From Ophiura sarsii (taxonomy: Eukaryota > Echinodermata > Ophiuroidea > Amphilepidida > Ophiuridae), in assembly GCA_035610835.1 (NCBI GenBank), contig CM069455.1, positions 39,649,278-39,713,277 on the forward strand: 64,000 nucleotides of DNA, read 5' to 3'. This document shows positions 1 to 12,300 of the stretch, in pieces. Every line of letters starts with the position of its first letter. Position 1 is the first letter of the stretch. The notes under the pieces were generated by a model. That model was given only the letters and a program-made list of their open reading frames with translations, searched no databases and had not been told where the DNA came from. The translations under genes and the position numbers were made by a program.

Positions 1-220
1 TTCACTAACTTCGCCTCAGTGGCGTAGATCAGGGGAGGGGGGGGGGGGGGGGGGGGGGCAGAAATGCCCCCTGACGCAAAAATCCCATTTGTGCCCCCGC
101 CCCCGAGCCCTCTAAAAAAATTAAAAAAGGAGGAAAAAATGATAAAACACCGAGATGACGGGCGGGGGCACAGGTTATACTTCTACTTCTACTTCTACTC
201 GAATACTTGGCAGGATCCAT
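1..220. mobile_element. hAT-like G-rich insertion, left end
   Basis: The words CAGTGGCGTAG at 17-27 followed by a long G run are the terminal motif shared with the hAT-like elements at 19193 and 36966. The matching position in duplication copy B (14231 onward) has the same 16 flanking bases and then lacks this insert. The inner part holds C-rich and TTCTAC-repeated sequence. The right end is not clear, so the extent is approximate. Confidence 0.5.
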
Positions 221-651
221 AAGTTAGGACTTTGTGGCCAAGGTATATCTTGGTATACTCAGCCTAAATAGTCAAATATAAGGCAAAATTGTCCAAATAT
301 CAATATGGTTTATTATAATGATGATTATATGAAGCAAATAAAATCATTAAAGAAAGGGTATATTTATACAGACAAATGTATGGGGCATCTGAATATCACA
401 ACCACGTAACCATTTTAACTAAGTTCATACCCTTTTATCTAAAAAATGAGCAGTCGAAAATGTCGCTTGCTGTATACACCATTAGTATTACTGCTATTTA
501 CACGTACACCACGAAAACTGTATAAAAAACTTGGGTTTCATGAGACATGTATCCTTTTTACACGTTAAATAATATGGAAATCTGTTTGTAAAGAAAATAC
601 TGTCAAGTTTCCGGGTTGTCATTCACTGATTTCTGTGTATTCTAACCGTTA

Positions 652-685
652 GGACCAGTTGCCCCAATGATGGGGTAACTGGTCC
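652..685. other. Perfect-looking stem-loop downstream of zinc-finger gene A
   Basis: GGACCAGTTGCCCCA and its near reverse complement TGGGGTAACTGGTCC flank a short ATGA-type loop. It lies about 190 bases past the stop codon of the minus-strand gene, so it may be in its 3' UTR. The equivalent in copy B (16349-16378) has a damaged right arm. The same word recurs as a single arm near 853 and, degenerate, near 13845-13885. Confidence 0.6.
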
Positions 686-873
686 ACGGCAAGTACAGTT
701 TTCAGTTAGTGGTAATTGGACTTTTCTTTAGATATTTTTTAACATTAATTATATGTTATAATGTTAACAGTTACATGGGTGATATTTTCAAAGCAATTCC
801 ATAAATATTTACACGAGCTTTAGTCTTTTATATCATGAAATATGCTTAACCGGACCAGTTACCCCATCCTTCT

Positions 874-2412
874 CTATTCACATTGGTATGGATTATTTTT
901 AGTATGAATTCGTTCGTGTCTCGTCTTCGCATTTGAACAAGAGAAACATTTATCGCAATACGAGCATTGGTATGGTTTCTCTTTTGTATGTATCCTTTCG
1001 TGGCGGATCTTGTTACTTGAACTGGAAAAACCCTTATCACAGTACGAGCATTGGTATGGTTTCTCTTTTGTATGAAGCCGTTCATGTATGGTCTTGTTAC
1101 TTGTGATAGAGAAACATTTATCGCAATACGAACATTGGTATGGTTTCTCATTTGTATGTATCCTTTCGTGTCTGGTTTGGTACCTCGACACGGAAAAACT
1201 CTTATCACAATATGAACATTGGTATGGTTTCTCTTTATTGTGAACGCTTTCATGCCTGGTCTTATCACCTGAACGAGAGAAACTCTTATCACAGTACGCA
1301 CATTGGTATGGTTTCTCTTTAGTATGAACCCTTTCATGACTGGTCTTTTGACTTGATTGGGAAAAACTCTTATCACAGTATTTACATTGGTATGGATTAT
1401 TTTTAGTATGAATTCGTTCATGTCTCGTCTTCACATTTGAATAAGAGAAACATTTATCACAATACGAGCATTGGTATGGTTTCTCTTTTGTATGTATCTT
1501 TTCGTGGCTGGTCTTGTCACTTGAACTGGTAAAACTCTTATCACAGTACGAGCATTGATATGGTTTCTCTTTTGTATGAATCCGTTCATGTCTGGTCTTG
1601 CTACTTGAATCAGACAAACATTTATAACAATACGAACATTGGTATGGTTTCTCTTTTGTATGTATCCTTTCGTGGCGGGTCTTGTTACTTGAACTGGTAA
1701 AAATATTATCACAGTACGAGCATTGGTATGGGTTCTCTTTTGTATGAATCCGTTCATGTATGGCCTTGCTACTTGTGATAGAGAAACACTTATCACTATA
1801 CGAACATTGGTATGGTTTCTCTTTTATATGTATCCTTTCGTGGCTGGTCTGGTGACTCGATAAGGAAAAACTCTTATCACAGTATGAACATTGGTATTGT
1901 TTCTCTTTACTGTGAACCCTTTCATGCCATGTCTTATCACTTGAATGAGAAAAACCCTTACCACAGTACGTACATTGGTATGGTTTCTCTGATGAACCGT
2001 TATACCAATTATAATACCTTCGTAGTTGTCTGTCATGACGTCGTTGATGTCTCTTATACCTGTCAAAGTTACTGAAGAGTCTGTGATTGTGATATTTACA
2101 CGCTAAAGGCTTCAGTTGGTTTCCAATATCGGTTAGCATGGCCATTATATTGCTGGGAATGGGAGGGAATACAGAAAACAAGAATGCATCTGAAATTAAA
2201 AATTTATTAAGAGTATTGTCCACATGTAGAGACAACCGGCAACAATAAGATTTGTTCCTAAATTGACTTATGTTTGACCTTGTCCCACTTTTGTTCTTTA
2301 AAATCAAATTAGCTACTGCCTCATCATGTTGGGTCACATGCCTACAGTAACTTAACTTCAGGCAGTATAGCGTAGCCAGGGGGGGGGGGGGGGGGGGGGT
2401 GGCAAGTGCCAC
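874..2412 (-). CDS. C2H2 zinc-finger protein A (13 fingers)
   Basis: The 512-codon frame encodes thirteen tandem C2H2 fingers of the CxxC-x12-HxxxH type joined by HTKEKPYQC linkers, the classic Krueppel linker, so the product is most likely a nuclear DNA-binding protein. Fingers start about residue 145. Finger 3 has lost its second cysteine (CSYS), and the last repeat stops after PYQCE. The first 30 or so residues, including the first Met and a proline run, come from the hAT-like G-rich element at 2363-2490, so the Met at codon 90 (base 2145), in a segment conserved with gene B, is the likelier start unless an upstream exon exists. No KRAB, SCAN or BTB domain is visible. Finger exon is single and intronless. 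Paralogue: 16629-17702. Target and function unknown. Confidence 0.85.
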   Translation of the reverse strand: MALATPPPPPPLATLYCLKLSYCRHVTQHDEAVANLILKNKSGTRSNISQFRNKSYCCRLSLHVDNTLNKFLISDAFLFSVFPPIPSNIMAMLTDIGNQLKPLACKYHNHRLFSNFDRYKRHQRRHDRQLRRYYNWYNGSSEKPYQCTYCGKGFSHSSDKTWHERVHSKEKQYQCSYCDKSFSLSSHQTSHERIHIKEKPYQCSYSDKCFSITSSKAIHERIHTKENPYQCSYCDNIFTSSSNKTRHERIHTKEKPYQCSYCYKCLSDSSSKTRHERIHTKEKPYQCSYCDKSFTSSSDKTSHEKIHTKEKPYQCSYCDKCFSYSNVKTRHERIHTKNNPYQCKYCDKSFSQSSQKTSHERVHTKEKPYQCAYCDKSFSRSGDKTRHESVHNKEKPYQCSYCDKSFSVSRYQTRHERIHTNEKPYQCSYCDKCFSITSNKTIHERLHTKEKPYQCSYCDKGFSSSSNKIRHERIHTKEKPYQCSYCDKCFSCSNAKTRHERIHTKNNPYQCE

Positions 2413-2490
2413 GATGTTAGGGGGGGGGGGGGGGGGGGTTGGGTGGGGGGGGGGGGCGGGGCTCCTCGCCCCCCTCTGGCTACGCTACTG
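2363..2490. mobile_element. Short hAT-like G/C-rich element
   Basis: CAGTATAGCGTAGCC at the left and GGCTACGCTACTG at the right form inverted ends around long G runs. In copy B the right end is kept at about 21357-21378, so the insertion predates the duplication. Its left end supplies the most upstream codons of zinc-finger frame A. Confidence 0.55.
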
Positions 2491-2993
2491 GTAAAAAATA
2501 CCCACCTTTATATCCCCCCAACAAGGACCTTTTTATTTCTGATCCCCTCATTTTATCCAACCCCGCCCCCGCCCACCAAAGTATTTATGAAAACTCCTTA
2601 ATAAACAATCATAAATAAGCTTACCTATTTATATAAATTTAATATTAATACTGCCCGAATCTGTATCTAGAAATCCGTTGCGTATAAACAATTCAGTCGG
2701 AAAATGTGATATCTTTTGAAGTTGCGTGCTCTCTACATCAATACTCGTCTTAGCATCAAAATAGTAATCAAAATGCTCGGGTTAAAATGACAAATACAAT
2801 ATCGTCAGTATGTGCGTTACGTGAAATTCTTTGTGGCACAACCAGACGACGGTATGGGACAAGTATCTCGAAGGCAAAGTCCCCCGTTTACTATGCTTAA
2901 ATTGACGGAGGACGGTTTTAGAGGGGGCGCACTATCACGGTCGTAGCAAACCAGACGACCTAAGACGTGGTGGAATTTATCGGCTCAAAACAT

Positions 2994-3080
2994 GAGGGGG
3001 AGAAAGAGAGAAGGAAAAGAGAAAAGAAAAGAAAGGAAAGGGAGAAGAGGAAGATAAAAGGGAAAAGGAAAGAGAAAATA
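2994..3080. repeat. Polypurine (GA-rich) tract
   Basis: About 85 bases are almost purely A and G on the plus strand, rich in GAAAG and GGAAA. No coding signal. Such tracts can form triplex structures and are hard to assemble. Confidence 0.7.
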
Positions 3081-3229
3081 TAAGGGATTTACTTAATTCC
3101 CGTCTATTTGACAACTTTGCCCCTTGTCCGGTTTGATGGGCCATATACAAATGTCAAATTTTCTCGTGCTACGCGCGCATTTGTCCAGGAATATCATTAT
3201 AGAAGCCCGTTTGAAAGAAAAATGTAGCT

Positions 3230-4262
3230 TAGGCCTAATAATGGCCAGATTCGTGTAAATATGTTTTTAAAATTTCGCGCGCTACATATGAATTTCATAG
3301 CACAACTTAAGAGGAAAAAAAACCCATGCACTGCCTTTTCAAGTTTTTGCCCCTAAAATAATCAGATTTCGAAGGTCTAAAAATCATAGCTCAGCGATCA
3401 AATATCCTATAATTTTCGTTGTTGTTGTTAAATGAAGCTGAAATTGTTACGCTTTTTTTAGTATATTATTTGTATTTAAAAAAAAAAAGCGTTAGGGGGA
3501 TCTCAAAGTGAAAAGTGCTAGTTTGGTTCGTTTTACCATGGTTTTACAGTGCGTCAATGATATTTTCGGCAAAAACAAACTTCCAACACGATCCCTAAAT
3601 GTTGTAACTTTGCGACCCGACTGCCGATAAACTTAGTTTAAGTTCTGATTAGAAGAGCAGGGTCTCTATTCTCATGTCTGTAAAAGTCATAATGATTGGT
3701 TAAAAGGAAGGTCGGATGATTTAGAAATGAAGAATAAACCAATTAGAGTTGAGTCATTCGATTGTGCAGAATCAGGGATGAACATGAAATATCTTGAACC
3801 AATTTGGTCTTACATGAGAAAATAGGTCAAATAGTTCTTTGTTATAACATTTACATTTAATTGAAAGCAGAAATCTTCTACTTTCCAACCATATTTTTAA
3901 CTTCTCGACAATGTTAAATGAGAGAAAATATGATTAAAAGAGTAGGGCCTACAACAAATGCGTATAACAGACAATAGATTGGTTATTGACTTTGTATTGT
4001 TTTCAATTGTTGGAAAGTCAACAAAGCATGTAACCAGCCACATCATGCTGTTATCTGGCTGAATATAAGACTTAGTGCTCTGTTAGCTACCATTATTATA
4101 CTTGAGAAATTCATATGCGCGCGCATCAACTTTAGGATGCAACATCATTTGCTGGAATAAACAACCCAGCGCAATTTTTTTTACTTAATAGGGTCGAACT
4201 GGTGTTCACCGGGAAAAGATACCCTTTGCCCCCCTGAAAAAGACCCCCGATCCACGCCACTG
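3230..4262 (-). mobile_element. hAT-like element, reverse orientation
   Basis: Read on the minus strand it begins CAGTGGCGTGGATC and continues through TTTCCCGGTGAACAC and GGGTTGTTTATT, matching the element at 36966-37190 on the plus strand; the two also share CACGAATCTGGCCATTATT near 3240 and 37143. No ORF of note. The far end is not defined. Nothing else is recognised in 2500-4190. Confidence 0.55.
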
Positions 4263-4445
4263 CGACGGTGGACGAACAGTCGGTAACGGTCGGTAATTTT
4301 GAATTTCCGTTGGTTTCAATGTAACAATGGATATTGATTATATAACATTCATCACACGTTGGAACTAAATTATTTCATCCTAAAACCGCTGGAGTTGGCT
4401 AAGCATCCACACTGTCAGTATCATTTAAGTTTTTTTAAACCGTTG

Positions 4446-4600
4446 GGGAGGCAGCGCCCTCAATTACAAAAATATATGATAAAAACTGGGATTTGTATAT
4501 TTTTACAATTGTATTACATGTATGAACTTACACCTATAAGGATTAAGAAAAATCAGCCCTCTTTGTACAACAAAACGTCGATTCAAAAATGCTGGTTGTA
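4446..4600 (+). mobile_element. Fragment of TTAA MITE family 2
   Basis: The stretch from GGAGGCAGCGCCCTCAATTAC to the end of TCGATTCAAAAATGCTGGT is nearly identical to 25976-26125 and, reversed, to 23425-23585. Both ends of the element are missing. A 131-codon frame across it is an accident of the repeat. Confidence 0.75.
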
Positions 4601-4758
4601 TAAAAGTTGTAATCATCCGTGTGAATCACTCCCAAAACTACAAAGGATTTTAGCTCGACGAATCATACTCACAGTGCTCAAACGATATAGGGCTAGGCCC
4701 TCAAGACAGAGTTTAGACTGGCCAAAACGTATGAAGTATCGAGTCATTCAGTAGTGTT

Positions 4759-7700
4759 AGTATATGGTCGAATCCAACGAAAAGTGTACACGTGATGTTC
4801 AGGCCTCTAATAAAATAATCTATATCTTGACATTTTTATTTTTGTGTTATACGTATCCGCCTCGATGAGACGGTTCGCGCCATATATAATATGACCAACT
4901 TAAATGCACAATTGGGCGTATACGAGCAATAAACCTGCTATTTTTTACCCTTTTTACAAAATAGTTGTTAAGGTTTTTTGTTAGACATATAACCGTTTCG
5001 ATGAAAACGAGCTTAAGCGGAACTAATTTTGCCTGTTTGATTGCTGGATATCTCAAGAATGCCTCTTTTAATTTGTGGTTACTTTCGATCAATCCCTGAA
5101 TTGTTGTGATTTTTTTTGCTGTGGTAAGTTTTGACGTTACCTACAAATACATGTTTTGTTAAATCTCACTTTCGGGGAAGAATTCGCCTGAGGTAGAGTA
5201 ATTTGTGCTGTAAGGAAGCCTAAATATGTTAAATACTTAAATGCATTGTCCCCATTCAGGTCGAATTTTTGATAAAGCTGTTAGAAATTTGAAAAGCTGA
5301 AACCATCGGTTTGGTAAAAAAAATGCATTACCTCCGAATACCTATTTAAAACACTGCCATTTTAATATAAACAAAGATTAGTGAATGATATCTATAGAAT
5401 AAGCGAAGTATGATACAATGTACATGTGCGACAAGTTTTATCATTTTGAAGGCAACATTTTTTGAAATATCAGCAATAAAAGGCTGTATTCGTAGGCAAA
5501 TTTGAAATATGAACTTTTACCTTCAAATACAAATAACGATACCGTGGTACTTCCCTCTGTTGTTACATACTTGTAGCGACTGGAATAAGTAGAAATGTGC
5601 GCTGCGTTCGGCAAGCAACGGAGAAGATTTGCATCAAACTTTCAGCTTTTGTATTAGTAACCTTTCACAAAATTCTGTACTTTGTGTACAAGTGCATCAA
5701 TAATTATGTTGTTGTCTTAAAAGTTGATTATATAGCCTCCCTCTGTCTCAAACTTATTACTCCTATTAGTGTAGTTTTGTATGCTATTCACGCAAAGACA
5801 TCATCTGACAGTTGATTTAAATCGCAATGGGGGTGATTAATGTTTATATAAATATTCAGTGACAGCATCTCGTGCATGACTTCATGCTGTATTCGGAGGT
5901 AACATGTATATGTAGGCAACATTCAATAATATACACAGTGCATATTGGCCCTAAACTATTTTATTTTACATAAAAGCAGTGCGCAATCATGCAATCTGAC
6001 TGGATATATTATTATATTTATATTTGGAGGGGTAAAAAATAATATTCCTTATTAAACGAAAATGGGAGGTGTTGATTTAAATAAAATGCATGGTGTAGTC
6101 ACACTGTTTTTGCCGAGAACATTTTTGTTGTTGGTGTTAGAGTGAATGAATGATATTTATATCCATAGATTACACGTTGGTCGTCTTAAAATGGATACAT
6201 TTAGACATAACATCCATGAAATTTCGGTTTCATAATCAATATTTTCATATTCCATTTTGTATTCGTAGGTAACTTATATATTAGTTAATGGGCATGGTAC
6301 AATTCCTGCATTGTTTGTCGCTTTCATTCGCACCTAATAGTATGTAAATATTATGTAGGAATGTATAAGACGGGAATAATATTGTTTGGTGCGTAATATT
6401 GTTTTAAACCAGCTTGTCGATATGATGTATGCGTAGTTAACCAATTTCCCCAGGAATTGCAGAGCAGTGACTACTGAGGTACTTAATATTGGCCATTATT
6501 GTAGTTGTATTTGAAAATGGAATTCATGTGTAACAATATAAAATAACTTGCTTCATTCTTGCTCTGGCAGGTTGTGTAATGTCACCAAAACGTATTTTAA
6601 GTGAACAAGAAATTTAGTAAAACCTTTTCATTTTTTTTAAAGTTGTGAGGGAATCGAGGGTAGGCCTATACTGATTTTAGTCTTAAATTAAAAAAAAATT
6701 GCTCATGAATAATGCTTCTGACATTTATTTCTTAGTGTAAATGAACTAAGCAGTGGTTGATTTTTAAAACAAATCATAATGAAAGGCACATGCCCGACAA
6801 TATCTCTGTCGTGGCAAAACGTATTAGATTAGTGTTGTTAAATCAAACAACATTTAATTTCTAAACATAAAATTACTATTTTGTCTACATCTGACAAAAT
6901 ATATCATAATGGTGATTCTATGTCAAACGGGGTCTGCCTCCGGTTGAAACTCGATAAAGTCTGACTATGTACGACATTCAGAATGATACAAATTCCAAAC
7001 TAGGAAATTATATCTTAATTCTAATCTGACAACTGAATGTCTCAGTGCTGAAAGTTGTACGTGCTTTATTCCGTTGTGGAATGAAAGGCAAAATATTTGA
7101 ATGGTCTAGACTTTGAACATGTTAGGCTCATATTAAACGTATACATGTATATATAAGGTCTGATATGAAATCATTTCAAAGTATATATTAAATGAATCAA
7201 AAAGCGATCTGGCTTTTGTGTTTAAAACAGCTATTCAAAATGATAACTTCCAGAAGACCTCACTTGCCTCCTTTATTTAGAACAAATTGAGGAAGGCAAC
7301 CGGTTGTTTTATTGCTTAAAACAAATAACCTGACATTCAAGACTATGAATTACAGGCAAATCAAACTGTTTGCTTAAAGGAAACCGCTCGCTTTCTAATT
7401 AAAGATGGCTCGGTGAACTATTCAATAGTTGATTCGATCCAATACTTTGGATTCACACGGAAACTGAAACGTTCATTCTTCAAGTAACATTCTAGAATGT
7501 CCTATATAATAAACAAAGAGTAATTAAGTTATATTAGATATTTATCCTCGCGACATGAGAGACCTAAAGAACTAACTACACACAGAATACATTAAGAACC
7601 ACTAAACTTGTTAAGTAGAGATTACAAGGCTGAATGATCACGAGGCTGATCAGATGTTTCTTAATTAAGTTTTTATCATGTTTAGTTTTAATGATGAAAA

Positions 7701-9293
7701 TGCTTTTTACCAAATTAGATCAGTAATTATATTAGTATTACTAGCGAGTTAATTGATTGTTTAACTATACCTTTACGAAATTTTAACCCAGAACGATATG
7801 TATGTTGTCATCATCTTGCCCTAAATCATATGTTAAATATTACACACTTCTGACTGTTTTGTAGAAGTTAAACGCATATTCTTAATAATTGAAAGTCAAG
7901 CAAGAAAGACACTAACAAAATTGGATGATCAGATACGTTAGCATAATAAAACATTTTCTGCCATAATTATCATGTGTAAAAGGTTAATTCTATTCAATAT
8001 GCGTTTAACATCAAGAATAATAACAGTAGCCTATATGTCTATCACTAGTGAGGTTATTGATGCTTAGGGTGAAATAGGAACATGGTTTTATATTATTTTA
8101 ATGTTTAATTGGTTAATCTTGCTGTTTTATTCAAATGTTGAATATTACGCAATTGTTTTGTAAAAGCAGCGCTGAGTGCACATTTTTAAATCTACTTACA
8201 AAGTCAATCAAGACACCATTTTGATACGACATTCCCCCTCACATGCGATTCAGGGCATAACAAACTATGTCGAGTACAATTTTGCCCTTAAACCTATGTC
8301 AAATCAACAAATTCAACTGTTCTTAGTCAACGAAGTTGAAGTTGAGAACAATGTGTTACCTACGAATACTTTGATTATTGCAATGTAAGCTACCGTGTTT
8401 TAAGTCTTAACATGTTTTTCTCTTATAGGAATGTTTAAAAATGTTGCCTGATATATTGTTTTTAATAAACCTTTTCAAAATTACACTGACAGTTAGATAT
8501 TGTATATTTTTTTAACATTAAATTAATATTCTAGTATCTATTTAAAGTATACTACTGGGAATATGTTCATAATATTAGGATTTAAACATGTTTTAACATG
8601 TTTATTTAAAAAAACAAATATTGTTAACAGCCCTGCATAATTATTTCACCCCAAAATGTAGCATAAATTAAGCAGAACATTAATTTATTACAGTTTTACT
8701 TCTCTTACCTACGTATACATTACCTGTTACCTTCGAATACCAAATTTCCACATTCCTCTATGTACTTAGGTTTTGGGCGCATGCTCAAAATTTTAAATTT
8801 TACAGAAAGGGTCATTCCCCCTCTTTGAGGTACATGAAAACAAATGTTCATTAAAACCATCTTGGTGAAAGTACACAAAGTGACTCAACCTCATGTTTCA
8901 AAGTATTGAGAGTCTGCAAATGCTACCTAACTGTGTGAATCTAAAATGTAAACAAAAATGAGCACCTGGACAAATATGATCACTTTCTATCAGCATTAGC
9001 ATCTTCTGAATACAATACAATCACAAATTTGAATGAAATATGTAAATATGTGGAATAATCATCACTTGATTAAAATATGGTACTTGTATTTGTAGGTAAC
9101 ATTGAGAAGTGTACCTTCAACTTCATCGTTCCGCCACGTGGTCAATTGGAGAGATTAGTGATGGCACTTTTTTTCCATACAAGCTTGATATGTTGACTTT
9201 GAGTTGGAAAAAGGAATAAGAGATTGAAGCATTTTGAAACTGGACCCTAAAAATCTAGCCGTGGACACTTTTCGTTGGATTCGACCATATACT
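4759..9293. mobile_element. 4.5-kb TIR element with internal 15-mer repeats
   Basis: TATATGGTCGAATCCAACGA near 4761 and its reverse complement ending near 9291 form imperfect inverted ends of about 33 bases (AAGTGTACACG at the left arm, CGTGGACACTT at the right arm). Inside, the word GTTACCTACGAATAC or a close variant occurs about ten times in both orientations (5136, 5328, 5486, 5517, 5889, 5906, 6259, 8355, 8704, 8726, 9086). No frame exceeds about 80 codons, so it looks non-autonomous. I could not settle a target-site duplication or a superfamily. Confidence 0.65.
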
Positions 9294-10882
9294 TGACTTA
9301 TATAGGTCTAACCATTCAGCTTTTAACAAAGGTGACACATGACTATCGACCCAAGCAACCCTTAGCGCGGATTCAAGTCGAAAAAGACCTACTCCGAGAT
9401 TGGCGATTTTGATACCCTAGCACGGGCCCGCGCGGATCCGCGTCGTGGATTCGAAAAGGGCCCTTATTCCGCGTTTTCGTTCACGCGGATGATTACAACA
9501 TTATACCTGACTGGCCCCCCGGGTAATAACTGGTCTGTTTGGACGAGATAATAATAATAACAATATTATTCTCGGAAAGCTGTACAAATTACTTTTCCCC
9601 TTTTCTTGTCAATCAAATGCCAGGGATGCCTTTCACAGCTTTCTTTCCAAGTGTACTGTCCAAGAAAAACCGGGTCATTGGGTTCAGTGAAAAATTGGAC
9701 ACCAAGAAAACATTTCTTTGTCAAGTACCCCAACAATCGGTATTTTTGTGTTTTTCAAACTAAAAAGAAAATGTAATTAATGAAATAAAACAAACGAGAT
9801 CATCCGTCTCCAGAAATGACAATTCATGTTGCAATTCCTACCCCCACTTTTTATGATGACACCCTACTTATTGAAATCAAACATGGAATACAATGGCATG
9901 CACATTAATGACATTCAGAGGTTATTAAAACTATAATTTTTTGTTTTCTTCATTTGTTGTCATCTTTTTTGGTTAAGGTTTGTAAATAAGGTTTGCCAAT
10001 AACTGGTCTGTTTGGGTCAAGATAATAATTATTGTGCCTTTCCGAAGTTTCCGGTCAGATGCCTTACAGCTGCTGTCATGTCCACTTGTGCTGTTCAATA
10101 ATGGGTTCAGTTGAAAATGGGACACTAGACGGTGCTTAATACCTACAATGAAACGCTTACTCGTTACCGACGGTGCATCCCCTTTCACCCCGTGCAATGT
10201 TGAGGAATGTTAATGTCTTCAGCAGTTGTTCAAAGTGTCCCAACATTGATCGATGGGGTGTGATGTGGGGAAGAGAAATTGTTGTCTAAAATGCCCTATT
10301 CACAGTTTAACAAAATAAACATCATTTAAAGATCAGCAAAAAAGTGTGCACATAATGCCCAAAACGTGTAAAGCGTACCAAATACTTTTTTCCAAGATTG
10401 TAGTTACATTTTAAGGTCGTGTATTCCAAGAACAGCTCCAGAGACCTGACTAGTCATCGGCTGCCTATTTTTTACTGCCACTCTGAGCCATGTCTACTCG
10501 GCTCTGTCTCTAGCGCTTGAAGTTGGGTTTATGTTTAAGACACTGTCTATTGATCTTACTAACTTACACTAACGTATGCCCACAAAATGACTTTACGCTT
10601 TTTATGCGTTCTTCAAAATTACCGGACTTGTTCAGGAACTGTTGTTTTACATCGCAAAAATGTATACAAAGGACACTTAGACTAGTTGGAGTTGGTTATC
10701 CAACTCCATTGACTTAAGGATTACCTAGGATTGTGATATACTTAGATTTGTTTTCGACGGGTATCCGCGATTACGTGTCAACAAGTAAGAATTGGCAAAT
10801 TTAGGAATACTGGCGTGACCAAGTCGTCTGGTGAGAATGTTACAACTTTTTAGTCATAAGTTCTAAAGATTCGTTCACCTTA
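9294..10882. repeat. Intergenic stretch with a duplicated segment
   Basis: No gene is recognised. Bases 9526-9705 and 10000-10135 share a string of words in the same order (ATAACTGGTCTGTTTGG, GATAATAAT, GGGTTCAGT, TGGACAC/GGGACAC), so they are diverged copies. A GC-rich patch at 9370-9520 with CGCGGAT words looks like an old transposon fragment. Confidence 0.45.
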
Positions 10883-11128
10883 TACTTTCCATGCGGGGCA
10901 GGCGTCTGCAGACGACATTCCAAAATTTCACGAAATGTTTCAAAAATGTCACTATTTTTATTGAATTTCATTACCACTTTTGGAATCACCATGAGAAATG
11001 CATTGAAATCAGTACAAACATGCCTAGTATTGGTTCAGTAATTTCTTGAGATAGACTTTGAAAGTTAGGAAAGGTTTCTGAAAAATCTGTTTTGTATAAT
11101 GGTAAACCAATAGCCACGTGGAAAGTGC
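10883..11128. mobile_element. TTAA MITE family 1, copy a
   Basis: Ends ACTTTCCATGCGG and CCACGTGGAAAGTG match the inverted termini of the family best seen at 51377-51618, and the interior carries the family words GTCTGCAGACGACATTCC and ACATGCCTAGTATTGGTTCAG. Confidence 0.75.
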
Positions 11129-11658
11129 TAAAGTGACGGTAGCATTCTCCGTTTTCGAAAAAGAAGTAGTGCTTCATGGGGCGTTGCTCTCACTTATGCG
11201 GTACAATTCAGAGACGGCGTTCCAGAGTAATCGAGGCATGGCACACAAAAATGTCATAATATTCCAAAAGTGTATTCAACTTCTAGGACAAAATTATGTC
11301 AAGTGTGAAGACCAGGCCATCCGCTATCTCAGACTTGTTGAGAGATTTATAAACCGTTCGGCTAAATGATTTGATGAAGGATTCTATAACTTAGTATTAC
11401 GGATAACTTGTACATGGCCTATATTGGCGAAGTCTGTTTTGCTGAAAAGTTGATAAAAAACTTGGTCGTGTTCATTGTAAATGTATTTGCTTGTAACCAC
11501 CCTATCCATGTCTACAAGTAAAATAAAGACTGAGGCAAAACAAGGATAAGTACATGGTGTCACAAACGTTTTTTTATAAAACTTATAATACATTATTGTA
11601 TTAACACAAGCTGAAAGGTGTGGTTACATCATTCACAATACCATACACACTTTAACAT

Positions 11659-11827
11659 TTTTCCCGCGGCAGGCATCTGCAGACGACATTCCAAAATTTC
11701 ACAAAATGTTTCAAAAATGTAAAAATGACAAATATACCTAGTATTCATGGTATTGGTCCAGTAATTCTTGAGATAGGCTTTGAAAGTTGGGAAAAGTTTC
11801 TAAAAAAACAGTTTTGAAATGGTAAAA
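11659..11827. mobile_element. TTAA MITE family 1, copy b (3'-truncated)
   Basis: The interior (GCATCTGCAGACGACATTCC to GTTTTGAAATGGTAAAAC) matches copy a. The left terminus is degenerate and the right terminus is replaced by the telomere-like tract that starts at about 11828. Confidence 0.7.
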
Positions 11828-11970
11828 CCCTCACTGTATCCCTAACCCTAACCTTAACATGTTAACACTAACCCTAACCCTGTCCCTAAACCCTAATCCA
11901 ACCCTAGCCCTACCTAACCCTAAAACTAACCATAACCATAACCCTAACCCTAACCATAAACGTTAACCCT
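11828..11970. repeat. Degenerate interstitial telomere-like repeat
   Basis: CCCTAA/ACCCTA units recur about 15 times with variants such as CCATAA and CCTTAA. It is the animal telomere word in imperfect internal form, far from any sign of a chromosome end. Confidence 0.75.
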
Positions 11971-12300
11971 ATCCGTGAGCACATAAATCAGGCATCGGCT
12001 GTATAGCTTTTCCCGAAATGGCAGCCCGATCATCGGCTGTATAGTCACTTCCAAAATTAATAGCTGCGTGGATAGTGTAATCTTGTAGGACACCAGGTAC
12101 GCGTAACTATAATCATGATTGTGCTTACGTGTTCATCGCATTCAATATATGTGGCGTTTACAAAAAAACGCGATCACTTTATATTACAATTTGTGTACAA
12201 AATTAGTAATGTTCATAATATGGATTATTTCAAGCCTTTCTCGTCACCATCTCTCGCACTCTCTGTCTAATTCATAACGTAAGCTCATTATACAACTGTA

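Larger units (their letters stand above)
1..2830. repeat. Segmental duplication, copy A
   Basis: Blocks 290-560, 560-870, 870-2310 and 2490-2820 align in the same order and orientation to 14270-16230, 16230-16550, 16550-17725 and 21370-21730. Between 2093 and 2230 only a few bases differ from copy B, apart from short indels. Copy A lacks the large insertions of copy B, so it serves as the empty-site reference. It may extend to the left of the window. Confidence 0.85.

Noticed and set aside
846..2066. Several 80-190-codon frames on the minus strand in another phase (rich in NHTNVRTVIRV), and plus-strand frames at 1140 and 1812
   Set aside because: They are out-of-phase or antisense readings of the tandem zinc-finger repeats, so their repetitiveness is inherited.
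4359..4754. 131-codon plus-strand frame
   Set aside because: Most of it lies in a family 2 MITE fragment that occurs elsewhere in non-coding sequence.
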